Shown: positions 6,796-16,068, counted from the first letter of the stretch. The stretch: 19,425 nt of DNA from Proteobacteria bacterium UBA6921 (GCA_002450895.1 DKAR01000200.1:1-19425); one strand, 5' to 3'. Translations and numbers: made by a program. The notes: generated by a model from the sequence alone, not told the origin.

Positions 6796-8103
6796 GTGGC
6801 AGAACCCTTGCACGCACGCGCGCTGGCCGCCACGACGCTCCACGAGATCGTGCAACGAGGTCGTTCGCTGTCGGACATTTTGCCGGAATCGATTCAGCGG
6901 CTCGCGGATCCGGCCGAACGCTCCTTGCTCCAGGAGCTTTGTTATGGAGTACTTCGCAACTACTTCCGCCTTGACGCGATCGCTGCATTGCGCCTGCACC
7001 GGCCCATCAAGCGCAAGGACGACGACGTGCGCCTGCTGGTTCTGGTCGGGCTGTATCAGCTCGAGGCGATGCGTGTCGCCGCGCACGCTGCAGTATCGTT
7101 GTCGGTGGCGGCGTGTGACGAGTTGGGGAAATCGTGGGCCAAGGGTTTGGTCAATGCGATTCTCCGAAATCACCAGCGCGAGGCGCCGGTGCTGCCGGAT
7201 CGTGATGAACTGAAATTCAATCATCCCGGCTGGCTGATCGATCGGTTGAAATCCGATTGGCCCGACCATTGGAGCGACATTCTTGACGCAAACAACGCGC
7301 GCGCGCCGATGGCGCTTCGTGTCAATCACCGGAAAGTTCTTCGCGCAGACTACCAGCGCCAGTTGGAAGAAAAGCACATTCAAAGTCATGCCTCTGCCAT
7401 CGCCGGGGAGGCGCTCGTACTGATGTCGCCAGTCGATGTGCTACAGTTACCCGCGTTCGAGCAGGGGCATGTCTCTGTGCAGGATGTTGGTGCGCAACTG
7501 GCCGCAAGCGTGCTGGAAGCGAAAAGCGGCGAGCGGATTCTCGACGCGTGTGCGGCGCCCGGTGGAAAGGCTGCGCATCTGCTCGAGACGGTTTCCGGTG
7601 AAATCGAGCTCGATGCACTGGATATTGATCCTCGCCGGCTGACGCGCGTGCGCGACAATCTTGAGCGTCTGGGTTTGCGTGCGAGATGCCTGCAGGGAGA
7701 TGCGGGTGAGCCGCCGTCGTGGTGGGACGGCGTCCCTTACGACAGAATTCTCCTCGACGCGCCGTGTTCGGCGTCCGGAGTCATTCGTCGGCACCCGGAT
7801 ATCAAACTTCTGCGGCGCGCGGAGGATATTGATGCGCTGGCCGAGCGACAATCGAAACTACTTGACGCGCTATGGCCGTTGTTGAAACCGGGTGGACTGC
7901 TCGTTTACGCGACGTGTTCAGTATTCAAGCGCGAGAACGAATTGCCGCTAATCGATTTCCTCGAGAAGCACGATGGTAGTGAGCAAAAGATAGACGCGGA
8001 GTGGGGACGTGCCTGCACGGTCGGGCGCCAGATTTTTCCGGGGGAAGACGAGATGGATGGCTTTTACTATGCGCGGATTATCAAGCGCCCGTCGTCATCC
8101 TGA
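6796..8103 (+). CDS. rsmB: 16S rRNA m5C967 methyltransferase RsmB
   Basis: RsmB (Sun/Fmu) methylates C967 of 16S rRNA with S-adenosylmethionine. The 435-residue protein has an N-terminal NusB-like helical domain (about 1-140) and a C-terminal Rossmann methyltransferase domain. The SAM-binding motif is DACAAPGGKAAHLLE. The two conserved cysteines are Cys324 in DAPCSASGVIRRHPDIK and Cys374 in YATCSVFKREN, matching Cys325 and Cys375 of E. coli, the latter being the nucleophile. The start is GTG at 6796, three bases after the fmt stop, and gives the usual N-terminus. Its 3' end overlaps the next gene. Confidence 0.96.
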   Translation: MAEPLHARALAATTLHEIVQRGRSLSDILPESIQRLADPAERSLLQELCYGVLRNYFRLDAIAALRLHRPIKRKDDDVRLLVLVGLYQLEAMRVAAHAAVSLSVAACDELGKSWAKGLVNAILRNHQREAPVLPDRDELKFNHPGWLIDRLKSDWPDHWSDILDANNARAPMALRVNHRKVLRADYQRQLEEKHIQSHASAIAGEALVLMSPVDVLQLPAFEQGHVSVQDVGAQLAASVLEAKSGERILDACAAPGGKAAHLLETVSGEIELDALDIDPRRLTRVRDNLERLGLRARCLQGDAGEPPSWWDGVPYDRILLDAPCSASGVIRRHPDIKLLRRAEDIDALAERQSKLLDALWPLLKPGGLLVYATCSVFKRENELPLIDFLEKHDGSEQKIDAEWGRACTVGRQIFPGEDEMDGFYYARIIKRPSSS

Positions 8104-8689
8104 GTGCGCGGGCAACGCCGCGCTGCGCTTTGCTGCGTGCCGCAGCCAGGCCGCTTTCGTTGCGCTATTTCTTGCGCTCTTTGCAACAGGTGCTTTTGCT
8201 GCATCCGGTTTCTTCGTGTTGAATGCGGGAACCCAGATTCGCGACGGTGTGTATCGATTGTCCGCACAGGTTCGTTTCGAACTCAGCGAGGATATCGAGC
8301 ACGCCATTCGCAACGGTATTCCGGTGGATTTGCGCCTGGATATCGAGATTCTTCGACCACGCTCGTTCATGTGGTCCGATACCGTTGCCGAACTTCAGCA
8401 GTTGTACCGCATCCAGTTTCACGCGCTGTCGCGCCGATTCGTGACGACAAACATCAACAGCGGCGAACAAAACGACTACGACACGCTTTCCGAAGCGCTG
8501 GTGGGCCTGAGCGAAATTTCGGATCTCCCCTTGATCGACCGCGGCCTGCTTGACCCGGGTGAATCCTATGTCGTGCGCCTGCTCGCCGATATTGATTACG
8601 GCATTTTGCCGGTGCCGCTGCGTTACTACGCCAGGGTTCTTCCCTCGTGGCGGCTGACCAGTGAGTGGTACAACTTTCCGTTGCAGTAG
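8057..8689 (+). CDS. DUF4390 family protein, probably exported
   Basis: The protein is about 210 residues with a hydrophobic segment AAFVALFLALFATGAFA (residues 32-48) that looks like a signal peptide with a long N-terminal extension, then a soluble domain (LSAQVRFELSEDIEHAI, GIPVDLRLDIEI, RYYARVLPSWRLTSEWYNF). Similarity to DUF4390 is judged from these motifs and from its place just before ntrY, where that family is usually found. Its function is unknown; a periplasmic partner of the NtrY sensor is possible. The start is uncertain: ATG at 8057 or 8069, or at 8009 with an extension. All overlap the end of rsmB, and no in-frame ATG, GTG or TTG lies between the rsmB stop and the signal segment. 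Confidence 0.8.
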   Translation: MAFTMRGLSSARRHPECAGNAALRFAACRSQAAFVALFLALFATGAFAASGFFVLNAGTQIRDGVYRLSAQVRFELSEDIEHAIRNGIPVDLRLDIEILRPRSFMWSDTVAELQQLYRIQFHALSRRFVTTNINSGEQNDYDTLSEALVGLSEISDLPLIDRGLLDPGESYVVRLLADIDYGILPVPLRYYARVLPSWRLTSEWYNFPLQ

Positions 8690-8713
8690 CCCATTGCGGA
8701 GGCGGGGCCTGCC

Positions 8714-10933
8714 ATGAAGCTCTACGTCGCCAAACTCAGACATTTGCGCACCGGGCTGTTTCCACTCGCTCTGGGCCTGGTGCTGACGTTTGGTTCGCTT
8801 CTGTTGCTGTCCGATTCCATCCAGGATTCGGATCACTTTGCGCAGCTGTATTCAACGCTGTTCGCCATCAATGTCGTCATTCTGCTGGTGTTGCTCGGCC
8901 TCATCGGCTTCAACGTGGCACGTGTGTTGCGCCAATATCGCCGGCGCATCACCGGATCCCGGTTGACGGTACGTCTGGTGGTTATTTTCGTCGTGCTCTC
9001 GCTGTTGCCGGTCTCAGTCGTCTACTACGTCGCCTATCGGTTCATTAACTACGGACTCGACAGCTGGTTTGATGTGCGTGTTGAGCACGCGCTTGAATCA
9101 TCTCTGAATCTCAGTCGCAGTGCGCTGGATGTGCAGTTGCGGGAAATTACTGAAGACCTCAAGGCGACACTTCCCACGCTCGCCAATCTGAGTGATGCGG
9201 CCTTGGCTGCCCGGTTGCTGCAGCTGCGTTCCGATCTCGGTGCGTCGGAATTGACCGTGGTTACGAACGTGGGACGGGTCATAGCGCACAACAGCGCAGA
9301 TCCATCGCGCCTGGTTCCCGATCGTCTCGATGATGCGTTATTGATGCAGGTTCGCACATCTGACGTCTACGCGGGCCTCGAGCCACGGACCGTCGACGGT
9401 TCGATCAACGCACGCATTGCAGTCCGGTTGCCCTCCGCACGCTCGTTGTCGGAATTCCGGATTCTGCATGGACTATTTCCGATTTCCGACCGGATGAGCA
9501 GCCTGGCGAACCAGGTGCAGGGCGCCTACGGGGACTACAAGGAACTGACCTTTCAGCGTGCGCCGCTGAAATTCAGCTTCACACTGACGCTTTCTCTGGT
9601 CCTTTTGTTGAGCGTGCTTGCGGCGGTGTGGGCGGCGTTCGTTTCGGCGCAGCGCCTGGTGGACCCGATTCGCGTGCTGTCCCTCGGTACGCGGGCCGTC
9701 GCCGAGGGCAACTATGACAAACGTCTGACCCCGCAGACGCACGACGAGCTGGGTGCGCTGGTGGAATCATTCAACGACATGACCCAGCGCATTTCCGCAG
9801 CTCGGGACGAGGCCCGACGCAGCCAGTACGAGGCGGAAAGCGGACGGGAATACCTGAAGGCAGTTCTTGGCAGCCTTTCCTCCGGAGTCCTGACGTTTGA
9901 TGAAAAGCGGGTGTTGCGTACAGCAAACGCGGCGGCAGAAAAGATCCTGGGTGCGGATGTCCAGCAAGTGATCAACTCCTCGCTTGAAGATATCGCGAAA
10001 CAGTATTCGCATCTCGAAGCGTTCGCGGGTTCACTACAGGAGCGCATGGCGAAAAGCGAAGTCGCTTGGGAAGCGGAAATTCCGTTTGTAGGCAGTTCGG
10101 GTCGGCGCGTTCTGTTGTGTCGTGGACGCAGCCTTCCGGCGGATCAGGACAACCACGTGGGACACGTTGTGGTGTTCGACGACATCACCGCGCTCCTGCA
10201 AGCGGAACGTGACGCGGCGTGGCGCGAAGTCGCACGGCGCATCGCCCATGAAATTAAGAACCCGTTGACGCCCATCCAATTGTCCGCAGAAAGACTGCGC
10301 CATAAGTACCTGGAGTCCCTAGACCCGGCAGGCGCAGAAGTTCTGGATCGTTCCACGCGTACGATCATCGCGCAGGTTGAGTCGCTCAAACAGATGGTAA
10401 AGGCGTTTTCGGAGTACGCCCGCATGCCCCGTCTGGAACCCGTCGCCCTGAACATCAACAGTCTCGTCAATGAAGTTCTCGATCTGTACCGCATTGGCGA
10501 ACATGATATTCAGTTCGACGTAGAACTCGACCCGGCCGTAGAGAACATTGAGGCGGATCCGGCACGGCTGCGCCAAGTGCTGCATAATCTGGTAAGAAAT
10601 GCGCTTGAAGCGATGCGTGATACCGCCGAGGCTAAAATACGAATTGCGACACGCTGGTTCGATGAGGACGCGCAACGAGGTGTGGAGCTACGCGTTGAGG
10701 ACAGCGGTCCGGGTATCCCGGAAGAACTTATGGCCAATCTGTTCGAGCCGTATGTCACCACAAAACCCAAAGGCGCCGGACTGGGTTTGGCCATCGTGAA
10801 GAGGATCGTGGACGAGCATGGCGGCAAGCTGTGGGCTGCGAATTGTGCTGAAGGCGGTGCCGGAATTTATGTTCGGCTGCCGGCGGAATCCGTGCCTAAA
10901 CTTTCCTCGATAAACAATAAACGCGCGGGGTAG
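8714..10933 (+). CDS. ntrY: NtrY-type membrane sensor histidine kinase
   Basis: This 739-residue protein has two transmembrane segments near the N-terminus (about 14-34 and 49-69), a third near 90-112, a periplasmic region to about 285, and a fourth segment near 287-311. A HAMP linker (VDPIRVLSLGTRAVAEGNY), a PAS domain (about 385-495), and the kinase core follow. The phospho-acceptor is His512 in RRIAHEIKNPLTPIQLSAER; the N box is NLVRNALEAM, the G1 box VEDSGPGI, the F box LFEPYVTTKPKG and the G2 box GLGLAIVKRI. This is the NtrY architecture. In other bacteria NtrYX responds to nitrogen, redox or envelope signals; the signal here is unknown. It is immediately followed by its partner ntrX. 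Confidence 0.93.
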   Translation: MKLYVAKLRHLRTGLFPLALGLVLTFGSLLLLSDSIQDSDHFAQLYSTLFAINVVILLVLLGLIGFNVARVLRQYRRRITGSRLTVRLVVIFVVLSLLPVSVVYYVAYRFINYGLDSWFDVRVEHALESSLNLSRSALDVQLREITEDLKATLPTLANLSDAALAARLLQLRSDLGASELTVVTNVGRVIAHNSADPSRLVPDRLDDALLMQVRTSDVYAGLEPRTVDGSINARIAVRLPSARSLSEFRILHGLFPISDRMSSLANQVQGAYGDYKELTFQRAPLKFSFTLTLSLVLLLSVLAAVWAAFVSAQRLVDPIRVLSLGTRAVAEGNYDKRLTPQTHDELGALVESFNDMTQRISAARDEARRSQYEAESGREYLKAVLGSLSSGVLTFDEKRVLRTANAAAEKILGADVQQVINSSLEDIAKQYSHLEAFAGSLQERMAKSEVAWEAEIPFVGSSGRRVLLCRGRSLPADQDNHVGHVVVFDDITALLQAERDAAWREVARRIAHEIKNPLTPIQLSAERLRHKYLESLDPAGAEVLDRSTRTIIAQVESLKQMVKAFSEYARMPRLEPVALNINSLVNEVLDLYRIGEHDIQFDVELDPAVENIEADPARLRQVLHNLVRNALEAMRDTAEAKIRIATRWFDEDAQRGVELRVEDSGPGIPEELMANLFEPYVTTKPKGAGLGLAIVKRIVDEHGGKLWAANCAEGGAGIYVRLPAESVPKLSSINNKRAG

Positions 10934-10949
10934 TTGTAAAGGTGATTTC

Positions 10950-12314
10950 ATGAAGCCGCTGATCCTTGTCGTTGACGATGAGCCGGATATCCGGTCACTC
11001 GTCAAAGACATACTGGAAGATGAGGGATACGACGTCGCCGTTGCCGAGAACGGAGCGAGCGCACGTGCCGCCGTCGCACAGCGTGCGCCGGATCTGGTGC
11101 TCCTTGATATCTGGATGCCGGACATCGACGGAATTTCACTGCTCAAGGAATTTGTGCAGATTGGCATGGCCGCGCCCGTGGTCATGATCTCCGGGCATGG
11201 CACGGTGGAGTCTGCGGTCGAAGCCACCCGGCTCGGCGCTTTTGATTTTATCGAGAAGCCGCTGTCGCTGGGCAAATTGCTCATGACAGTAAAAAAAGCA
11301 CTGGCCGAGGGTGGCGGGCGTGATTCAGCGAATCGCCGTGCTAGCGGGCGTGTCGCTGTTGAGCCGGCGGGACGCAGCGCAATGATGCAGCGATTGCGAG
11401 ATCAGATTCGCCGTGTCGCGGAAGTCGATTCCTGTGTTTTGTTGGCAGGCGAGCCGGGCACCGGAAAGGAAACGTTCGCGCGCTTTCTTCATCAGAGTGG
11501 CCCACGACGCGCAAACCCGTTTGTTTCATTCAATGTGGCGCCCTCCGCCTCAATTCGTGTTGACGAATCCCTTTTCGGTCGCGAATCGAATGGCGAGGTA
11601 CGCCGTGGCGCCGTTGAAGAGGCGAACGAGGGAACCTTGTTCATTGATGACGTGGCCGAACTCGATGCAGGGTGCCAAACACGCCTGTTGGATTTGTGCG
11701 CGACGCGATCCTTCAAACGGGTGGGAGGCGGAAAGCGGATTGAGGTGAATGTCCGACTCGTCAGCTCAACCCGATTCAATCTTCGGGATCAGGTAGCCGC
11801 CGGGCGCCTGCGGGAGGATTTGTTTTACCGGCTCAGCGAAGTCGCGTTCGGAATTCCGTCCTTGCGTGAACATGTCGATGACGTGACCGACCTTGTGCAA
11901 CACTTTACCGACCAGTTCGTCAATGACGAACGCCTTCCGTACCGCAAATTCAGCCTTGCGTCCCAGAACGCGTTGCGCAATTACTCTTGGCCCGGCAATG
12001 TAAACGAACTGCGCAATGTGATTCACAGGCTCTTGTTGCTGGGTGACGGCCAGGAAGTTACGGCGCAGGATGTGGAGCGGGTGCTTGCTGAGCAAACAAC
12101 CGCAGCCACGGGCTCGGCAGAAAATGTGTATGCCCTGTCGTTACGCGACGCGCGCGAGCAGTTCGAAAAGCAGTATCTTGAGTACCACCTGAAGCAGACG
12201 GGTGGAAACGTGTTGCAAGTGGCCAAGCAGGCGGGAATGGAGCGCACGCATTTGTATCGCAAGATCCGGGCGCTTGGAATTGATACCAAACAAATCAAAG
12301 AACAAAAAGAATGA
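10950..12314 (+). CDS. ntrX: NtrX-type response regulator, AAA+ domain without GAFTGA
   Basis: The protein has a receiver domain (residues 1-120, phospho-acceptor Asp53 in VLLDIWMP, acidic pair Asp9/Asp10), an AAA+ domain (about 140-375) and a C-terminal Fis-type helix-turn-helix (GGNVLQVAKQAGMERTHLYRKI). Walker A is GEPGTGKE (167-174). Where sigma-54 activators carry GAFTGA after LFGxE, this protein reads LFGRESNGEVRRGAVEEA, so the sigma-54 contact loop is absent. Walker B ends in Asp-Asp (LFIDDV, 233-234) instead of Asp-Glu. The putative arginine-finger segment is RLREDLFYRL. Loss of GAFTGA has precedent among NtrX-like regulators and suggests action with sigma-70 or as a repressor. The last codon overlaps the trkA start. 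Confidence 0.92.
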   Translation: MKPLILVVDDEPDIRSLVKDILEDEGYDVAVAENGASARAAVAQRAPDLVLLDIWMPDIDGISLLKEFVQIGMAAPVVMISGHGTVESAVEATRLGAFDFIEKPLSLGKLLMTVKKALAEGGGRDSANRRASGRVAVEPAGRSAMMQRLRDQIRRVAEVDSCVLLAGEPGTGKETFARFLHQSGPRRANPFVSFNVAPSASIRVDESLFGRESNGEVRRGAVEEANEGTLFIDDVAELDAGCQTRLLDLCATRSFKRVGGGKRIEVNVRLVSSTRFNLRDQVAAGRLREDLFYRLSEVAFGIPSLREHVDDVTDLVQHFTDQFVNDERLPYRKFSLASQNALRNYSWPGNVNELRNVIHRLLLLGDGQEVTAQDVERVLAEQTTAATGSAENVYALSLRDAREQFEKQYLEYHLKQTGGNVLQVAKQAGMERTHLYRKIRALGIDTKQIKEQKE

Positions 12315-13684
12315 AAATCATCATTCTCGGAGCAGGACAGGTCGGGTCGTCCGTGGCGGCCAGCCTGGCGCACGAAGCCAACGATATTACCGTGATCGAT
12401 ACGGATCCGAAGCGCTTGCAGGAACTGCAGGATCGCCTCGATTTGCGCACGATTCACGGTCATGCATCCCAGCCGAATATTCTTGAACAGGCGGGCGCTG
12501 AAGACGCCGACATGATTATCGCCGTCACCAGCAGCGACGAGATCAATATGGTCGCCTGCCAGATTGCCTACACGCTATTTAATACCCCCACCAAGATTGC
12601 GCGCGTCCGGGCCGTGGACTATCTGAAACACACCAAACTATTTTCAACGTCGGCCGTTCCGGTGGACGTGTTGATCAGCCCAGAACAGCTGATTACGGAG
12701 TACATCCTGCGCCTGATCGAGCATCCCGGCGCGCTGCAGGTTCTCGATTTTGCGGGCGGGAAAGTGCAACTGGTCGGTGTGCGTGCCTATTACGGTGGCC
12801 CGCTTGTCGGCCATGAGCTCCGCGCGCTTCGGCAGCACATGCCCAACGTCGATATGCGCGTCGCCGCAATTTTCCGGCGTGGCCGGGCGGTGACGCCGCA
12901 GGGAAACACGCGAATTGAAGTTGATGACGAAGTCTTCTTCGTCGCCGCAAAACAAAACATCCGCGCCGTGATGAGCGAGCTCCGGCGTCTGGACAAACCC
13001 TACAAGCGTGTGATTATCGCGGGGGGTGGGAATATCGGCGTCCGATTGGCGCGAACACTTGAGAGCGATTATCAGGTCAAGCTCATCGACCACAATGCCG
13101 GGCGAACCGATCAGATCAGCAAGGATCTTGAAAGGACGGTAGTCCTGCTTGGTGACGCCGCCGATCGCGATTTGCTGCTCGAGGAAAACATCGAGCATAC
13201 CGACGTCTTTTGCGCGGTGACCAATGATGACGAAGCGAACATCCTGTCATCAATGCTCGCCAAGCGCCTCGGCGCGCGCAAGGTGATGGCGCTTATCAAT
13301 CGGTCGTCCTACGTCGAACTCGTGGAAAGCGGGATCATCGATATCGCGATTTCGCCGCAGCAGGTCACGATCGGCAGCCTGCTCGCTCACATCCGGCGAG
13401 GCGACGTCGCGGCGGTACACTCGCTGCGGCGTGGTGCCGCAGAAGCGATCGAGGCCGTCGCGCATGGCGACAAGTCGTCATCGAAGGTCGTGGGGCGCGC
13501 CATTCAGGACATCGCGCTTCCCCCCGGTACTAATGTCGGTGCCATTGTGCGCGGAGAAGACGTCATCATCGCGCATCACGATACCGTCGTGCAGCAGGGT
13601 GATCACATCATTCTCTTCCTGGTCGACAAGAAGCGTATTGCCGATGTCGAGAGGTTGTTCCAGGTGGGCGCAACCTTCCTCTAG
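12311..13684 (+). CDS. trkA: Trk potassium uptake regulatory subunit TrkA
   Basis: TrkA is the cytoplasmic gating ring of the Trk K+ transporter and binds NAD(H). The 457-residue protein consists of two repeats, each an RCK-N Rossmann domain plus an RCK-C domain. The dinucleotide motifs are GAGQVG (7-12) and GGGNIG (238-243), each followed by an acidic strand end (ITVIDTD, VKLIDHN). The start overlaps the ntrX stop as ATGA, indicating translational coupling to ntrX. It is followed after 6 bases by trkH, so channel and gate are made together. In E. coli trkA directly follows rsmB; here three genes intervene. Confidence 0.97.
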   Translation: MKIIILGAGQVGSSVAASLAHEANDITVIDTDPKRLQELQDRLDLRTIHGHASQPNILEQAGAEDADMIIAVTSSDEINMVACQIAYTLFNTPTKIARVRAVDYLKHTKLFSTSAVPVDVLISPEQLITEYILRLIEHPGALQVLDFAGGKVQLVGVRAYYGGPLVGHELRALRQHMPNVDMRVAAIFRRGRAVTPQGNTRIEVDDEVFFVAAKQNIRAVMSELRRLDKPYKRVIIAGGGNIGVRLARTLESDYQVKLIDHNAGRTDQISKDLERTVVLLGDAADRDLLLEENIEHTDVFCAVTNDDEANILSSMLAKRLGARKVMALINRSSYVELVESGIIDIAISPQQVTIGSLLAHIRRGDVAAVHSLRRGAAEAIEAVAHGDKSSSKVVGRAIQDIALPPGTNVGAIVRGEDVIIAHHDTVVQQGDHIILFLVDKKRIADVERLFQVGATFL

Positions 13685-13690
13685 ACAAAA

Positions 13691-15142
13691 ATGCAACTCA
13701 CTGCGGTCCAGCGTGTTCTCGCTCTGTTGCTGATGCTGTTCAGCACAACGATGCTTCCTCCCGCGCTCGTGTCGTGGTGGTACGACGACGGCGTTGCACG
13801 AGAATTTCTGATCAGTTTTGGAGTTGCGCTATTTGCCGGCCTGATCTTGTGGTTGCCGGTTCGCACGCAGCGCAAGGAATTGCGCTTGCGCGACGGATTT
13901 TTGATTGTTGCGTTGTTCTGGATCGTGCTGAGTCTGTTCGGAGCCGTTCCGCTGATGATTTCGAACAAGCCGCACATGCCGCTGGTTGATGCGGTATTCG
14001 AATCTGTATCCGGGTGGACAACCACCGGTGCAACGGTTCTGAGCAATGTTGAGCTATTGCCGCAATCAGTGAAGTGGTACCGCATGCAGTTGCATTGGCT
14101 TGGCGGGATGGGCGTTATCGTTCTTGCTGTCGCGATCATGCCGATGTTGGGTGTGGGCGGAATGCAGCTGTTTCGGGCCGAGACGCCCGGACCCATGAAA
14201 GACTCGAAACTAACGCCGCGAATTACAGAAACAGCCAAGGCGTTCTGGTATCTGTATCTCGGGCTGACCATTGCCTGCGCGTTGTGTTATTGGCTCGCGG
14301 GCATGGAGGTATTCGATGCAGTCACATACAGTTTTTCGACGATTTCAACCGGCGGCTTCGCCAATCACGATGCAAGCCTTGGTGCTTTCAAGAGTCCTTT
14401 GATTGAAATCATTGCCATTGTGTTCATGCTCATTGCGGGCGCCAACTTCGCACTGCATTTCATTGCGTGGAGAAGTCGAAGCTTGCGCAGTTATTTGGTT
14501 GATACGGAGTTGAAGGCATTTCTCGTGATCGTATTCTTGCTGGCGTCGCTCGCTTCCGCGGCGCTTTATGTTGCGCAACGATTTCCCAATCCCGTCGACG
14601 CGTTTCGTGAGTCGCTGTTCCAGGTTGTTGCGGTCGCATCGACCTCCGGCTTTACCGCTTCAGATTACGCGAGCTGGCCGGGATTTATCCCTGTGCTCAT
14701 TCTTTTCGTCGGTTTTATTGGCGGCTGTGCCGGATCCACATCGGGTGGGATCAAAGTAATTCGTTTCTTGTTGTTGTTCAAACAGGGTATGCGCGAAATC
14801 ATGCGGCTGATTCATCCAGCGGCGCAAATTCCGGTCAAGGTGGGCGGGAAATCGATGTCAGAACCCGTCGTCAGCGCGGTATGGGGTTTCTTTTCGCTCT
14901 ATGTGGCGTCGTTCGGGATCATCATGCTTGCCGTAATGGCAAGCGGTGTGGATCAGGACACCGCATTCGCGGCGGTGCTGTCGTGCCTTAACAATGTTGG
15001 GGTCGGAATCGCCGGAGTGAGTTCAGGCTTTGCGGGGTTGAACGCGACTTCAAAGTGGCTCCTCAGCTTTGCCATGCTTCTCGGACGACTCGAAGTCTTT
15101 ACGCTCCTTGTTCTGCTAACCCCCGCGTTCTGGCGAAAATAG
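13691..15142 (+). CDS. trkH: Trk potassium uptake membrane subunit TrkH
   Basis: TrkH is the inner-membrane K+-translocating subunit. The 483-residue protein is strongly hydrophobic and contains four pore-loop signatures, each with the selectivity-filter glycine: SGWTTTGATV, STISTGGFANH, VASTSGFTASD and CLNNVGVGIAG. Between loops are typical TrkH segments such as HWLGGMGVIVLAVAIMPMLG and GGCAGSTSGGIKVIRFLLL. The C-terminus LLGRLEVFTLLVLLTPAFW is family-typical. Length is normal. It is the last gene of the cluster that starts at def; no clear terminator follows, and an AT-rich gap separates it from the Sel1 gene. Confidence 0.97.
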   Translation: MQLTAVQRVLALLLMLFSTTMLPPALVSWWYDDGVAREFLISFGVALFAGLILWLPVRTQRKELRLRDGFLIVALFWIVLSLFGAVPLMISNKPHMPLVDAVFESVSGWTTTGATVLSNVELLPQSVKWYRMQLHWLGGMGVIVLAVAIMPMLGVGGMQLFRAETPGPMKDSKLTPRITETAKAFWYLYLGLTIACALCYWLAGMEVFDAVTYSFSTISTGGFANHDASLGAFKSPLIEIIAIVFMLIAGANFALHFIAWRSRSLRSYLVDTELKAFLVIVFLLASLASAALYVAQRFPNPVDAFRESLFQVVAVASTSGFTASDYASWPGFIPVLILFVGFIGGCAGSTSGGIKVIRFLLLFKQGMREIMRLIHPAAQIPVKVGGKSMSEPVVSAVWGFFSLYVASFGIIMLAVMASGVDQDTAFAAVLSCLNNVGVGIAGVSSGFAGLNATSKWLLSFAMLLGRLEVFTLLVLLTPAFWRK

Positions 15143-15270
15143 ACTTCGGTCACACTTCGCGGTGTTATTCAAAAAATAGCAATAAGCAAAGCGTTTCATA
15201 TTATTTTTCACCACAACAGCCCCTTGCTACTGTGATTCGACCGTGAGGAATGAACACAGGAGTCTATACC
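15143..15270 (+). promoter_or_regulatory. AT-rich gap with possible promoter and ribosome site for the Sel1 gene
   Basis: The gap is locally AT-rich around 15166-15210, unlike its surroundings. TATTAT at 15199-15204 could be a -10 element, with only a weak -35 (ATAGCA, 15176-15181) 17 bases before it. A strong ribosome site, AGGAG (15258-15262), is eight bases before ATG at 15271 and decides that start over the ATG at 15250. Confidence 0.35.
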
Positions 15271-16068
15271 ATGGGTGCTGATCGTAAAATCAAGAGCTTA
15301 CTTGCCGCAGGCGTCCTGCTTGGCGGTGTGTCTTTTAACTGTTTTGCGGATTCCTACGAGGATGGCCTTGTGGCCTATGCGACCGGCGAGTACGCCGACG
15401 CGGTCCGTCTGTTTGAGGATGCGGCGCGGACCGGCAATGCCGGTGCGGAACATATGCTGGCCCGCATGCATTCGGAAGGAACGGGCGTGGAGTCCGATGC
15501 GGCGCAGACGCTGGCGTGGACTGCGCGTGCTGCCAACAGCGGAATCGCAACTGCCCAGTACGCGCTGGGCGTTGCCCTGAGCGAAGCAAACAAAGGTCAG
15601 CGCGATGATGAATCCGCGCTGCAATGGTTCAAGAAGGCGGCCCAAGGTGGCATCCCGATGGCCTACTACCACATCGGAAAGATGCATGAGGAAGGTCGCG
15701 GCGGTCTGGCGAAAGACGCAGGTGAAGCCAAGTACTACTTCAGCGTTGCGGCTTCTGAACTCGATGTGTTCGCTCAGAAGGGCGACGCCGCGTCGCAAAA
15801 CACGCTGGCAACGATGTATGAGCGTGGCAAGGGTGTTCCCCAGAATTTTGCCTCCGCCGCCAAATGGTATCGCCTAGCTGCGATGCAGGGTTTTGCCGAA
15901 GCGCAATTCAATCTCGGCCGCTTGTTTGCCGCCGGTGACGGCGTCGAGAAGAGTGATATGGAGGCGATGAACTGGTTGCGCCGCGCTGCGGATGGCGGCT
16001 TCGTGAAAGCCAAAGTCATGGTCGAAGATCTGGTGAAGCAGGGACGTGGCAGCGTGGCAATGCGTTAG
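15271..16068 (+). CDS. Secreted Sel1-like (tetratricopeptide-type) repeat protein
   Basis: This 265-residue protein has a signal peptide (MGADRKIKSLLAAGVLLGG, likely cleavage after CFA before DSYEDG) and about five to six Sel1-like repeats. Typical repeat cores are AEHMLARMHSEGTGV, AQYALGVALSEANKG, AYYHIGKMHEEGRGG, SQNTLATMYERGKGVPQN and AQFNLGRLFAAGDGV, each followed by an AxxWxxxAA-type helix. Such solenoids bind partner proteins; many act in the envelope or in signalling, but no specific partner is indicated. Starting at 15271 gives the better signal peptide and uses the AGGAG site. It stands alone between trkH and the non-coding RNA candidate. Confidence 0.88.
   Translation: MGADRKIKSLLAAGVLLGGVSFNCFADSYEDGLVAYATGEYADAVRLFEDAARTGNAGAEHMLARMHSEGTGVESDAAQTLAWTARAANSGIATAQYALGVALSEANKGQRDDESALQWFKKAAQGGIPMAYYHIGKMHEEGRGGLAKDAGEAKYYFSVAASELDVFAQKGDAASQNTLATMYERGKGVPQNFASAAKWYRLAAMQGFAEAQFNLGRLFAAGDGVEKSDMEAMNWLRRAADGGFVKAKVMVEDLVKQGRGSVAMR

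Noticed and set aside
6079..7389. 436-codon minus-strand open frame across fmt and rsmB
   Set aside because: It lies antisense to two well-recognised genes, has no family motifs and shows an arginine/glutamine/histidine-rich composition typical of a shadow frame.
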